DNA of 64,000 nt from Anaeramoeba flamelloides (taxonomy: Eukaryota > Metamonada > Anaeramoebidae): assembly GCA_027625915.1 (NCBI GenBank), contig JANTQA010000008.1, positions 5,325,501 to 5,389,500 of the forward strand. Direction: 5' to 3'. Positions 45,901-56,519 of the stretch are shown piece by piece. The notes beneath the pieces are model-generated. The model was not told the origin of the DNA, ran no database searches, and worked only from the letters and a program-made list of their open reading frames with translations. The first letter of the stretch is position 1. Each line of letters starts with the position of its first letter. The translations under genes and the position numbers were made by a program.

Positions 45901-46118
45901 TTGTTTTTTGGTTTGATTGTGGATTCTGTTGACAAGGCAACAGCATACTCTGAAATGGATCTGAGTGTGTTTTCATTAATTGGATAACAACAAACAGCAC
46001 CAGATTCAAAAATTAACAATAAGGTGCCCTCAGATCGGGTGTTACGTTGCCCATTGCCAATCAATAAGGAAACAGGCAAGTATTCACAAAAAAGTGCTCG
46101 GTCTTGTAATTTTGTCAT
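42999..46118 (-). CDS. large acidic MYND zinc-finger protein with beta-propeller-like start
   Basis: Single-exon gene, 1039 residues. I do not recognise an ortholog. Residues 1-230 look like strands of a beta-propeller (ESGAVCCYPI, RKIALSPDKKLLLIIGVEYS, FDACFSSDSKHLIALPSSFP). Residues about 260-640 are disordered and very acidic, with long Glu and Asp runs including about 18 consecutive Asp, and an Asn/Lys-rich middle. A second folded part near 650-960 includes WYRASESNDRSDLLCAKWTN and ASVVLRGKGVYELVDYSYGS. The end is a MYND-type zinc finger (983-1034): CESC, CFFC, a further Cys, YCSKEC and NHWQTW, giving a C-x2-C/C-x2-C/C/C-x3-C/H ligand set; the usual last Cys appears replaced by His. MYND fingers bind proline-rich partners in transcription and chromatin proteins, but some act elsewhere. 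The A-rich 30 bases before the ATG suit a leader. Confidence 0.85.
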   Translation of the reverse strand: MTKLQDRALFCEYLPVSLLIGNGQRNTRSEGTLLLIFESGAVCCYPINENTLRSISEYAVALSTESTIKPKNKSRIEYSSIDAQLPRKDLVKIEVLKFPQRKDGTPIHPRKIALSPDKKLLLIIGVEYSKQRRLVVFRLLSNSKDPLQPIFYDRSLTYFDACFSSDSKHLIALPSSFPGFVFMFKLPKPQNLWNDLYFHNSSEFIPISSRSRFTPRSCGPLFVIGPAKNSFGKPLEMTHVSGSINSNLHTFSAQKKKSQKTTTNEKNKNKIKNKQEITVTETETEKKKKENEKEEEEEEEELEAEVEERSECDFVTWNDLGYGEYCLWSLKSSEFVYKNYSFFEKKYVKDELLHKEDEESSEDDYYSSSTESSDDLNISKWNNDDDRNDWSEYEDDEDDEDEGDEEDDDEYDDDDDGEYSIGNSDQKSDNLEEDANNKLQPSKKEDNEDENEKNEEQKTVEQLPKMDQDNQELSKNEDLNNNENTIKSISKPNENKSKNDNDNDNNSNNKEKQLFIKEDKNKNDNNQNQKKEKETFEENKKENGNVHKNMDKDGNKNHGEDIKKFIDKNEDDYVVEKNEEYKEEEDDDDEDDEDDEDDDEDDDDDDDDDDDDDDDDDGGFEYGWDEEDSEEVDDNEQNFLNEQNLLNKQNQKEKNSYKKKKRKGIFFFKNFEYFPRLLFPSVHKTDQINEKTQPTAYILEMKFAPTYSILTKNEEENYPTIENESGNPKLLAVVIRHSFRNSSDNGIGISMVDGSVPNKQEFEESEEIKKNQRLSTKKGSESKLKSNFEIKDFANNGKIMYHQSTNQKNAIWYRASESNDRSDLLCAKWTNTMLIGQAPSASVVLRGKGVYELVDYSYGSEFQALYSYFVKNVVNFVTVTSYHRFWLTKTGELRLIIVNPTEPSFHPEWKQIFQTNGNQKMDNYLFRQIGRRVGYYINKIEDKLTDSRSGRTKGNRSKGRRGGGTNTNNNDNNKRVFVGFGQCESCVGIHLYRCFFCGTLLTRPLQCGMTLSAVYCSKECQANHWQTWKMRITHRDTKK

Positions 46119-46916
46119 TTGTTTTCTTTTTTGATTTTGAAATGGATTGTTTTTTTTTTTTTTCTTTTTGTTTTTTTTTTGAGTTTTTTTTGTTTATTAT
46201 CAGAAAACACTCAATTTGTTTCTTGTAAGAAAAGAACTAAAAAAGTAATTGATCGGTATTAAGGATTAAAAAGTTTTCAAAAAAGAGTGCTCTCAAAATT
46301 TGATCGTATGAGACTTTGATTAAAAACTTGAAGAGATAAATATGAAAAAATGATTTTATATTTAATAGTTTATTTCTCAACTATTGCAAGCCCCAATCAG
46401 ATAGATTTCCTCAAGTATTAAAATTGTACTCTTGTGTTTGTTTTTGTTTTTTGTTCAAATACTTTCTACCAATAATTTTCAACGTTACTTTTGAAGCAAA
46501 AATAATCATTTAAAGGTATCTTTTCAAAGGCCAAGAAGTCAAAAATTAAGAAGAGTGCGATTGGGAGTATAACAATATTTGTTAGCCATTATTTATTTGT
46601 GTCTCAAAAAGATCTATTTATCAAAGAGTAAAGTCATTTTTTAAAAGTGATTACTTTGTTAAGGACTTTTGTATTTTTGTTTTTTGGGAGTTGGAATACA
46701 ATCAGTTAATCCATTGAAAGTATTTAAAAGATAGTTAATGGAGGGAAATTTAAAATATTCTATTTTAATTTTCTAGAATTTTGAAGGAAAATATTTAGCA
46801 AACATTTATAGCTCTAAAAATTAAACCAGTTTTTGAACTTAATAAGCCAAAATTAGAATCAATTTTGCTTAGATAACACTTCTAGTACTATTTTTTGTAA
46901 AATAAATTGAACAAAA
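46119..46916. other. upstream region of MYND protein gene
   Basis: AT-rich promoter-side spacer. I see no exon or repeat match. Confidence 0.35.
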
Positions 46917-47084
46917 TTACTGGTATTTGAAATAAATACGACAAAATTTTCACTTGATTTTCCATTTTCCTTTTTCAAATAGAGTTCTCAAATTACAAAA
47001 AACATTCTTTGGGAACTTATTTTAGCAGAAAAATCTGGAAAGGAAGTGAAATATTTTTTGCGTTTATAATTCAAATACCAGTAG
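46917..47084. mobile_element. MITE family F, copy 3
   Basis: The left end is TACTGGTATTTGAAATAAAT then ACG; the right end on the other strand is TACTGGTATTTGAATTATAA then ACG. The arms continue into TTTTCACTTGATTTTCC and its complement. At about 170 bases this copy has the cleanest ends of the family. Confidence 0.8.
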
Positions 47085-47509
47085 TATTCAGCGATCCAAA
47101 AAAAGATTTTTTAGAGAGATCTAAGTCAAATAAACATAGTTAATTCTGTAAAAGAATGTTATATTATTATTTTAACTTTTAAAAATGTAGAATTTGATGA
47201 TTTATTGTTTTATAAGTGTATTGATCTTTTTTTTCTTTAATTTTGGAAAGTTCAATGAAAATTAACATCCTTATATTTTATAATTAACAGTAATCCCAAT
47301 TTATTTACAATTCGGTTTTATCATCATCCGAAAATCATGTATATATTAAAAGTACAATGATTAAACTTTTCTAAATGAAATTTTGATTTTCTGAATTTGG
47401 AGAGAATTTTTGGATACTGATAATTTGGAAAGTTAATTTTTTTTTTTAGAAGGGATCTAATATACTGAGCTTTTATTTACCCAAATTTTCTGTTTTGAGT
47501 TTGTAAATA

Positions 47510-47708
47510 CAATAAGTTCCACTTTTACGACACAAAATATCAACTAAATTTTAGTCTCAAAAAAAATCTCAAATTAATGAACAAAATTCAAATTCTAGTA
47601 AAATAATTTGCGTTCAAAAGATATTACAAAAAAGGTGCCTTAATTTGAGTTTTTTTTGTGAGACTTAAATTCCCTTAAAATTTTGTTTCTTAGAAGTGTA
47701 CTTGACTG
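47510..47708. mobile_element. MITE family D, copy 4
   Basis: TA precedes CAATAAGTTCCACTTTTACG; the right end is TTAGAAGTGTACTTGACTG followed by TA. The interior keeps TCTCAAATTAATGAACAAAA and GGTGCCTTAATTTGAG. More diverged than copies 2 and 3. Confidence 0.75.
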
Positions 47709-48301
47709 TAGTAAAAAAAAGATATTTTTTATTTTAGTATTTTTTGTTTTAAACTTGCAAATATTTGTTTTATATTCGTTTTCAAAATACTTTTTTTTTA
47801 ATCTCTCCAAACTCAAAGCTTTTTCCAATTGAACACAGAACAAATTTTCTCATCTTTCAGGATTTGATTTTATTGTTTTCTCAGAATTGCAATGGAAACT
47901 ACAACAAAAATTCGATTTCTAAAACTAAATTATCCAATTATCTCCAATACTAAAATCTTTTCATTAAAGACCGTAGAAGTAACACCAATTTTAGTATTAG
48001 CTACTATGAAAGTAAGGAATTGAAAGCTATGAGCTCCGAATAACATTACAAATAAATGAAAGTTTATTTCAAAAATAGAATCATAAAAGATTATGTACAA
48101 AGTAACCTAAAACCCTCCAATTATATTCAATATAATCTATTAATTGCAAATAATTCAATCTAACTATTGGAAGAATTATTATACTAACCAAAAAACTAAA
48201 GAACAAAAGAAAACAGAATTCGTTAATAGATTACAAAGAAAGGAGAAGACAATAAATTCATTAAAGTTTATTTCTTTTATTTTTTTTTAAAAAATTGATC
48301 T
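47709..48301. other. intergenic, nothing recognised
   Basis: AT-rich spacer on the 3' side of the LINE relic. It may contain the LINE 3' UTR, but I cannot mark an end. Confidence 0.35.
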
Positions 48302-49302
48302 TTATTTTTCATAGGAAGGGCATACCCAAAAAAAATGATCAATATTTTCTATAATTTCCTTATGTTTATACTGTAAACATAAAGTACAAAATATATTTGA
48401 ATTTTTATTGATTTACCTATTACTATCTATTTAAGCAATTAGTAAGTGTTCTGAATTTTAGAATTATTGAGCTTGATGGATAAATTAAACATTTTTGATA
48501 TGTTAAATAATTATTTTTGATTTTTAATTATTGTGAAATATTTTTGAGGAGAGTCGTCAAGCGCCTATATTTTTTTTTAATTTAAGAAATAAATAGAAAA
48601 TTTATAAGATTTTCTTTTTATTTCTAAAATTTAAAAAAACCTAACTGTGTTTTCCCAAAATTCAAAAGAATTAAGTAAAATCAAAGATTTTCTCTATATT
48701 TAAAATTAACAGAAACATAACTAGAAACCCAACTGGTAGAATTCAATGACTCATTATAATCCTAATTAAAAAATTCTTTTACTAAGAAGTTTTAAATTCA
48801 CCGAATTCCAATTGATTTTATTGTTAATTTTTTCATTAAATTTTATTAATTTACCTTGATAAGATAGATGAAAATTTTTTAAATTTCTTTTTATTAATTT
48901 GAATTTCTTTTTATTTGCTAAAATTACCAAATTTTTGAATTTAAATTGTGTTTTAATTATAAGAATTAGTGTATATCTGTTTATTTTATATATTTAAGTA
49001 ATAAATGTGTTAATCCAGTAAAATAAATAATGTAGAGTTTTACTTTTATTGTTGTATATTTCTAAACCATATGTTAATTTGTTTAATATAAAAGATTTAG
49101 ATATTATAATTATCATGTTCTTTGTTCGTAAATTATTATTAAATAATAGTTTAGATTTATTATAAATTTCTTTTCGCCCTTTCAGATTATATACTAAAAA
49201 TGAAATTTTTCCAAAATAAACTATATAAACATTTAATCTTTCATAAAAAACATAAATTTCAAATGTGACAAAGATCTTCATCTCAAGTTTTTTTAAACAC
49301 AA
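48302..49302 (-). mobile_element. LINE relic: reverse-transcriptase thumb and zinc knuckle
   Basis: Two pieces in the right order on the minus strand. At 48994-49302 a 102-residue frame reads LLFNNNLRTKNMIIIISKSF, then ILNKLTYGLEIYNNKSKT. This is the end of a non-LTR reverse transcriptase, where the pattern is (I/L)-x-P-x-L-x-YG-x-E-x-W. About 600 bases downstream, at 48302-48395, comes IFCTLCLQYKHKEIIENIDH then FFWVCPSYEK, a C-x2-C...H-x4-C knuckle as found after the RT in several LINE groups. Frames between are broken, the catalytic palm is missing, and MITE E copy 3 sits 40 bases upstream. Homologous knuckles lie at 9750 and 21463. Confidence 0.7.
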
Positions 49303-49344
49303 TAAAAATTATACCAGAATTTGAGTAATAATTTCTTTTTATTT

Positions 49345-49878
49345 AAACTATATTCCAAAAATTTGGACACAGTTTAAACAGTTGAATGAATAACAAAACC
49401 ATACTTTAAATTCAATTTCGAAATAATTTTGATTTAACAAACTATTTCATTTTTTGTCTTTTTTGTTTTGTTTTCATTTCCTTTTTTGTAATTACGTAAT
49501 CTGTTTCGTTAGATCTGAAATTGTCTTTCAATGGTTGATAGAAGGTTATTCTTGAGTTTGTTAAATTGGAAAATCCCATACAATTGGTGCATGGTATCTT
49601 TTCATTTGAGAGATCAACAATTGTTGGTGAAATTTCAAAAAATTTTACTAATATATTTTTTGTTCAGCTCGTATGATTATTTTGGACACACAGATTTTTT
49701 TTTCTTTCGTTTAATATTTTTTTCTTTTATTCAGATTAAAGTGATTATTTATTAAAACATTAATAATATGTAACTTAAATGCTGTTTTTTATTAGGTTTG
49801 GTAAAATATAATAAATTGGGTTTTTTATGTCTATTTAGGATTTTGGGTGTTTCCAAATTTTTGGAATGGGGTTTATAT
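49345..49878 (+). mobile_element. MITE family E, copy 3
   Basis: Left end AAACTATATTCCAAAAATTT then GGACACAG; right end GTGTTTCCAAATTTTTGGAA then TGGGGTTTA. These are the best-preserved inverted ends of the family. It separates the LINE reverse-transcriptase piece from whatever preceded it, so it may have landed in the LINE. Confidence 0.8.
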
Positions 49879-50524
49879 TGATAAAATCAAAGAATAATTA
49901 CTAATTAATACAAAAAAAAAATAAAACAAGTTTTTAACTAAATTTTTTTTTTTTATAAAACTATAAACTCTACTCATTATACAGATAGTACCAAATATTT
50001 TTTTTGAGAATAACTAATTTAAATTATTTTTTTTTGTTAATATTTATAAGAATAAAATACTTCATTCAAAACTATGGAAAAAACATTTCCAAATTGAAAA
50101 TAAAGAAAAAAATTTAAAAATTTTATTTAAAGTAATCAAAATCATCGAAATTTTCAGAATTTTTGAGAAACTTTCCAAACAAATTTCTTTGAACTTCAAG
50201 AATTCGAACAAGTTGAAAATATATTGAGATTCCCAACCAAACAAAAAATTATGAAATCAATTGAAAAAGAATGGCACTTTTTTCACTTTATCTTCAAAAA
50301 TAATTTTGAAAAAAAAAACAAGAATAAAACTATTTTTTTAGGAATTCAAAAGAGCAAGTATTAATCAGAACTCAAATAATAAAACTTTTGAAACTGTTAT
50401 TTCTATACATTCTTCAATTGGAAAAATTTTTTTTATGAAATTTTAATTTTTGTATATAAAAAAGTTGTTACTCACATTTTATTTATTTCAGATATATATG
50501 TTATTCTTTCGTACAAATGTTCAA
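49879..50524. other. intergenic, nothing recognised
   Basis: AT-rich spacer. I looked for the missing LINE palm here on the minus strand and did not find it. Confidence 0.35.
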
Positions 50525-50940
50525 AAAGTAATGTCGTGATATTTGAATTTTATTTTATTAAATTTTTCATTTTTCCAAAAAATATAAAACATTATCATTA
50601 TACCCACAATGCATCCCTGATGGGAGATGTTTCTTTCAACAAACTTGGGGATTCTCAGAGCAAAAAATTCCATTTAATGAAAGAATATAAATGTTTGAGG
50701 AAGAAACAGAAATTGAAAAATCAAAAATGATTCTCAGAAATCAAAAAACAAAAACAAACCTAAATATTTTTATTCTGTTATTTAACTATATTTTTTTATA
50801 AAACTCAAGAAAATACAGTTAGTTGACAAGAAACCCTGCCGCCAGGGATGCATTGTGGGTATAATGAAAAAGTTTTATAGTTTTTGGAAAAATGAAAAAT
50901 TTAATAAAAAAAACTTCATAATATCACTACATCACTTTTC
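50525..50940. mobile_element. foldback element M
   Basis: Arms at about 50537-50622 and 50846-50938 are near-identical inverted copies: GTGATATTTGAATTTTATTT, AATTTTTCATTTTTCCAAAA, ATTATACCCACAATGCATCC and CTG. The inner ends face each other across CTGATGGGAGATG and CCTGCCGCCAGG. A short plus-strand frame (50536-50730) is a by-product. Single copy in the window. Confidence 0.75.
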
Positions 50941-51365
50941 CAACATTTGGATTCTCTTTTTTCAAATATGAATTATTGTATTTCTTTGAGGATTCTTCTT
51001 GTACCCAATATATAACTTAAAAAAGGAATTAAAATAATAAATAGAATGTAAAAGTACAATCAAGTTCTTGAAGATCTAATAGCGAAAATTGAAAAGTAAC
51101 ATATTTACATTCGTATTTAAAAATCAGCAAAATAATAGTCAATAAATTCAGTTAGTAAAATGATTCAAAATTTTTTAGACTGCCTCTATAACATAAAAAC
51201 TTGATTCCATAATAAAGTTTGGAATTATAAATTGATTTCAGATTGGAGAAAAAAAACTTGGATTATCACTTACCATTTTTTTGATATTTTCTTTCTTGAG
51301 ATCTTTTTTTAAAATAATAATAACCTTTCTCCAAATTAATATTGTTTTTCAGAGAATAAACCTTT
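50941..51365. other. upstream region of HeH-domain gene
   Basis: AT-rich promoter-side spacer with no distinct motif. Confidence 0.35.
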
Positions 51366-53123
51366 ATGTCTGAAGAAATTTTAAAAATAAGTAATCCCAG
51401 TGGCCTTACAAAAGCAAAATTGATCAAGTTACTTAAAAATGCAAATATTAAAGTAAATACAAAACTTCGAAAAGATGCAATTGTAAAATTTTTTACAAAA
51501 CAACAGATCATTTTAGAACAAGAAAATAATGAAGAGACTTCAGAGTCATCAGAACAAGACTCATTGGATGAAAGATCAACTGAAAATGAAAGTGAATCTA
51601 ATTCTGAAGAAGAAAATCAACAAGAAGAAGAAGAAAATCTTGAAACAGAAGAAACGACAAATGAAGAAGATGAAATAGAAAAAGAACAGAAAGAAGAAGA
51701 GAAAGAACAAGAAGAAGTAACAACCCAAAGCGAAGAAGACAATTTAACCCAAAACAATGAACAAAATTATACTGCTCGATATTTAGAACAAGAAAAAGAA
51801 AAAGAGAAAGAAAAAGAGAAAGAAAAAGAAAAAGAAGAAAACGAAAATGGATCTGAAGAAGAAAATATTGATGAAGAAGTCTTAAATAGACTTAATAATG
51901 AATTTCAACAACAGGACTATCAAATTATGAAAAGAAACTCTGAATTAAAAACACCAAAATTAACAGACTCGACAAAAAAAAAACAAAAAAGCAAAAGAAA
52001 AAGAAAAAGTTCAAGTCAAAAAAATCTCAAAAAAAAACTTAATAGATTTGGTACCCAACCACGAAAAAAAAAAGGGGACAAAATAAGACACCATAACCTA
52101 ATTCAAAGCGAGAAATTAAATAGAAAACGAACATTACAATCTGAATGGTATGAAGACGTCAATTATCTGAAAGAGTACGATACTGAAGAAGAAGAAAAAG
52201 ACATAAACAAAGAGTTATTTTCCCAAAGATACCATTTTGGAAAATACAAAAATAGAAGGTTATTAAAAAGAAACAAAAATAAAAATAAAAATAAAAATAC
52301 CAACAAAAATCTAAACCTAATTGAAAAATCTGAAAATTCGAATCAATTTCCAAATATTTCGCCAAAAGATCAAATGCTACCCTTAGCAAAATTATTGTCA
52401 ACTCAAAAAAATAATATGAATTTAATACCAAGAAGAATACAAATACAAAAACAAGAAAACGGTTTTAAGGGAAACAGTTCTGATTCTGGTTCTGGTGATG
52501 TGGATAATTATAATGAAGAAGATAATGATTTTTCTGAAAATCCTAGAAATAATATTATAGATCAGCCTTTATTAAATTTCCAATTAGAAAATGAGTCTAA
52601 CCACCCCAATAATTATTTAAATAGCAAGAATGAAAATAATTCTACTTTGAATAATTTTGATGGCAAGGATGATTTTAGTAATGGTTTTATTGACGAAGTA
52701 ATTCCCGATAAGAACCAAATAGAAAATGTGACGGAGAAGGGGGATAAGAATAATAGCAGCAATTACAATAACAATTACAATTATAATTATAATTACAATG
52801 AGGGCGAGAATGAATATGAAAATGAAAATGAAAATGAAAATGAGGAATACCCCCCAGAAACAGAAATCTCTTTATTACAAACACGGATCCAAAATGAGGA
52901 TTTATATGGTGACGATTCAACGGGCTTAAATAATAGTGATAATTACAAAATAGATATTGACTATTCTCAAACAAAAAATCTTATTAATAGATCAAATTAT
53001 TCTACCAATATTTTATTAAACCCCACCATTAATCAGATTTGTATTTATAATTTGTTTGTAATAATTTTCACAATTTTTTTCATATTTGTTATTTATTATT
53101 TAATAAAAATTTATTTTAAATAA
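51366..53123 (+). CDS. HeH/SAP-domain protein with C-terminal membrane anchor
   Basis: Single-exon gene, 585 residues. Residues 12-48 (PSGLTKAKLIKLLKNANIKV, then LRKDAIVKFF) have the helix-extended loop-helix pattern of HeH/SAP domains. HeH stands at the start of the Src1/Heh (LEM2/MAN1) inner nuclear membrane proteins. Then come a Glu-rich stretch with an EKEKEK run (about 140-160), basic patches (KKKQKSKRKRKSSSQKNLKK near 205), a long Asn/Glu-rich disordered middle, and one very hydrophobic segment near 558-583 (LFVIIFTIFFIFVIYYLIK), leaving only a couple of residues after it. The topology is that of a tail-anchored protein with the domain in the nucleoplasm or cytosol. Unlike yeast Src1, there is no second membrane segment and no MSC winged helix. 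A nuclear-envelope chromatin tether, analogous to animal emerin or LAP2, is the favoured inference. Confidence 0.75.
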   Translation: MSEEILKISNPSGLTKAKLIKLLKNANIKVNTKLRKDAIVKFFTKQQIILEQENNEETSESSEQDSLDERSTENESESNSEEENQQEEEENLETEETTNEEDEIEKEQKEEEKEQEEVTTQSEEDNLTQNNEQNYTARYLEQEKEKEKEKEKEKEKEENENGSEEENIDEEVLNRLNNEFQQQDYQIMKRNSELKTPKLTDSTKKKQKSKRKRKSSSQKNLKKKLNRFGTQPRKKKGDKIRHHNLIQSEKLNRKRTLQSEWYEDVNYLKEYDTEEEEKDINKELFSQRYHFGKYKNRRLLKRNKNKNKNKNTNKNLNLIEKSENSNQFPNISPKDQMLPLAKLLSTQKNNMNLIPRRIQIQKQENGFKGNSSDSGSGDVDNYNEEDNDFSENPRNNIIDQPLLNFQLENESNHPNNYLNSKNENNSTLNNFDGKDDFSNGFIDEVIPDKNQIENVTEKGDKNNSSNYNNNYNYNYNYNEGENEYENENENENEEYPPETEISLLQTRIQNEDLYGDDSTGLNNSDNYKIDIDYSQTKNLINRSNYSTNILLNPTINQICIYNLFVIIFTIFFIFVIYYLIKIYFK

Positions 53124-53693
53124 TAATAAACAACAAAAGATATTATAATATCTAATTGGTTGCGTTTTTATTCTAATGGTGGTGATAACATCAAAATAAT
53201 AATAGATTGCTCTTCAATTCTACCATTGTATTAATTCAAAAAAAAAAAAAAATCAAAAAAAAATAGCCTTTTTATAATTTACTTTTCTTTTGTAATTTTT
53301 TATTTATAATATAATTTTTAAACATTGTCAATCCAATAAAAACTCTACTTATAGACATCTAAACAATTTATTATCTTAAAGAGTGGTTAACTCAAGCATG
53401 TGTGAAATAATAAAATAAGGATTTAACAAGATATACAACCATCATCATGTTTCTAAAAAAAAGTATTTTGAAAATTTTAATAAAAGTAATTATCAATAAC
53501 TCCATTTGGTTGGAACCGAAATCAATTTTTTATTTCATTAATAATTAATAAGGCAAAATAAATCAAAGTATTTTATACAAAAAAAAAAGTAAAGAATAAT
53601 TATTATAATAAAATCAAATAAAGAATTATTATTTTAAAAAATCTTGTTTGAAATATTTAATTGTTGATTTGATTTGTGAAATTAATTAAAAAA
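53124..53693. other. 3' flank of HeH-domain gene
   Basis: AT-rich; no exon or repeat match recognised. Confidence 0.35.
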
Positions 53694-54236
53694 AACTAAA
53701 CTAAAATTCAAAATTTTCCACACAGATAAAACATTCCAGACAATCACATAATACAATTTCATTCAAATTTGAGAAAATTTTGATTTTTGTAAGTTATGAA
53801 AATCATTTTTTTATCTTTTAGTTTTTGTTTTCATTTCATTGTTTGAATTACGTAATTTGCTTCGTTGGATCAAAAATTTTTTTCAACCATCGATATTAGG
53901 TTAAAGTCAAGTTTTTCCAAATGGAAGAACTCATATAAAATTAGTTGGTAGTATCTAACCATTTGATCGATCAATATTCCTAATAGAATTTCAACAAATT
54001 TACTAATGTATTTTTTTGTTTTGCTCTCTCCAAAATTTTTAACACACCCTAGATTTATTTGTATTGATAATTATTTATTTATTGTTTTGTGAGTATTGTA
54101 ATTTATAAACAAGTGTTAGCATTTCAATTAGTGAATGGTTCTAATTTGGTATTTCTTCTTTAATTGATTAAATAAGTTTTTTTTTTCACAAATTGAATTT
54201 TGGTGTGTTAAAAAGTTTGAATTGGAGTTTATATTC
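53694..54236 (+). mobile_element. MITE family E, copy 4
   Basis: Begins AAACTAAAATTCAAAATTTT then CCACACAG and ends GTGTGTTAAAAAGTTTGAAT then TGGAGTTTA. Closest to copies 1 and 5; all three share GTAAATTTATAAAC-like and ATTAGTGAATGGTTCTAATT blocks. Confidence 0.75.
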
Positions 54237-55044
54237 ACACCTTGAAAATATTATTACACTATTTGGTTTTATTTTCTTACAATGAACAAATGATTAAATT
54301 ATCTACTAAAAATATTTTTTTTTGACAATTTTTTTGTTATAGAACCTCAATGTTAAAACAATTAACTTCTTCAGTATTAAAAGAAAGTCTTAAAAATGTT
54401 TTAATTAGTTTTTTTTCATTTTATACTTTTTATTTATTTTTATATTGGTTAATTAAGGGAAAATTTTTATTAATCAAATTTGGTCAAATTTCAAAATTGG
54501 TCAAATTCTCAATTTTTTTCAAAATAGTCAAATCCATTGCAATATATTTGCTGCGGGTATAGGGAGTCCCCCTTTCGTGTAGATCAAAGAAAGTTAGGGT
54601 TGATCAGGGTATCTAGAGTAGGTTTGGGTGATAATGTATAAGAGAATTTTGGGCAGGATTTAAAAAAAAAAAAAAAACAATTAAGAGACCAATTAGAATT
54701 TTATAAAAGTTTTTAATAGGAAAAAAATTATCCACCTAACTTTGGTGGTTAAAATTGGGTTTCAAACAAATTATGAAAAATATTTAGTTTTGATGATTTA
54801 AACATTTCGGATTTTCTGCAATTTAAGTAATAAAATAATACAAATTACAAAATAATCTTTTTAATCCCCCCCCCCAGACAATTATTAATACATATTAAAA
54901 ACCATCATACCAATAATAATAATCAAGAAAATCTTCAAAAATACGAAATAATCCAATATTATAAATTTTTAAAATCTTTAAAATTTGAAATTTAATAATA
55001 TACCCATAATAATCTTGTGCTATTTGAATGAATTTGAGAAAATA
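54237..55044. other. intergenic, no gene recognised
   Basis: AT-rich except for a GC-richer patch at 54545-54655 (GCTGCGGGTATAGGGAGTCC), which I cannot assign. A run of nine C lies near 54867-54875. Confidence 0.35.
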
Positions 55045-55330
55045 AGTAATATATTGTTCTTGATAGGATGGTAGTTATATAACCTCGAAAGAAAAATTTC
55101 TTTATCATTTTTAAAACAATAAATCAAATTGTCTGAGTTGTTTTCAGTTGAAGCGATGAGGATCAAGATGGATAAAAATGATACAAAATGACCAATATAT
55201 TCAAGAATATTAGTTATTTTTGTCTTTTTTTTAACTTGTCTTTCAAAAAAAAGTACAACAACTGTTGTTATTTGATTGGGGATGAAAAAATATTTTATAT
55301 ATTTATCTTTATGAATTATATTTTAATATT
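55045..55330 (-). mobile_element. possible LINE C-terminal relic
   Basis: A minus-strand frame of about 95 codons without a start reads FFERQVKKKTKITNILEYIG, then HFVSFLSILILIASTENNSD and NLIYCFKNDKEIFLSRL. The ILEYIGHF part lies where the LINE knuckles at 21463 and 48302 have IIENINHF or IIENIDHF, and NLIYCFKNDKEIF resembles DKLIFKLRQFKNIF of the 9.8-kb relic. The similarity is weak and read by eye only. Confidence 0.35.
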
Positions 55331-56519
55331 TTACATTAAGAAAAATAGATTGGATGTTTTCAAATTCTGAATCAAATAATAAGAGTTGTTTTATGTTTGG
55401 AATTAAGTTACTACAATTAAAACAAAAAAAATAAAATTTGAAAATTATAAATTAAAATTCTTCATTGTTTGTTTTTTTAATCTCTATTCGTAAGAAGAAT
55501 TTCAAATTATGAAAGAATATTTTTGAAATTAGTCAACTCAACCAAAAAAATTTAAACTTTCATGATTAAAATACATTTTCAAGTTTATTTTATTTTTTTT
55601 TTTTTTTTACTCCTCTAGCCCCTCAAAAACAGTTGAGTTACATTTATAAAAAAATTTTTAGAATCCCAATTTTGAAAAAAATTGATAAAAAGTTATTAAA
55701 AATCCAGAGAAAACCTCTCATTTTGTTAAATTCCTTTTTCCAGTAAATTTTTAAAAATTCGAGACCTTTTCAAGCCATTAAAATAGTTATCTAAAAAAAA
55801 AATCATTAAAAATTCCACAATTACTCTAAATTATTAGAGTATAAACAAACAAAGATCTTTGATCAAGAAATGACCAATATAATAATGTATTAAAAAATGT
55901 TTATTTTGCTATTTTTTCTTGATTTAATTTATAAAAATATAATAACTTTTTTATTATTTTTCCATTTACTTTTTTTGAGTTTCCTTTTTTTTTTGTTTTT
56001 TTTTTTTTTCTGTTTTTTTTTTTTAATTAAAAAGCAAAGAAAAAAAACAATAAAGTCTGTAATTTGATTTTGATGCAAAAGGTATTGAAAAAGAGAAATA
56101 GTTGTAGAACATTAACTCCTTCTGATATCTGGTTATCTTGAACTTTTATTAAATTTTGGTGAGTACGGATAGTAGGTTATAATTATTTGTACTTGGATTA
56201 ACTTTTACCAATTACAATATTATATAAACTTGATGAAAAAGATGTTGGTGATTTATAATTTTTTGAAATAAAAGGAAATAACCACCAAACCATTCGATAT
56301 ATAGTGAAAAAAAAAAACTTTTCAATTTAAGTTTTTACTATTTTTATTATTATTTTTTACTCTCTTTTATTTTTTGCTTTTCTTTCTCTTTTTTTTGTCT
56401 TTGTTTAAAAATATAAATTTTCATTTTTTTAAAGAAAAGATATCGCATAGGTAATAATCTTGCCTAAATTAGAGTTAGGATTAAAAACTCGAAATAATTT
56501 AAAGTTTCAGGAAGTTCCG
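55331..56519. other. intergenic, nothing recognised
   Basis: AT-rich with long T runs at 55590-55607 and 55985-56022. No exon, RNA or clear repeat. Confidence 0.4.

Noticed and set aside
54545-54655. GC-richer patch considered as a tRNA or snRNA
   Set aside because: No cloverleaf, no B-box (GGTTCGAATCC-like) and no snRNA signature could be found.
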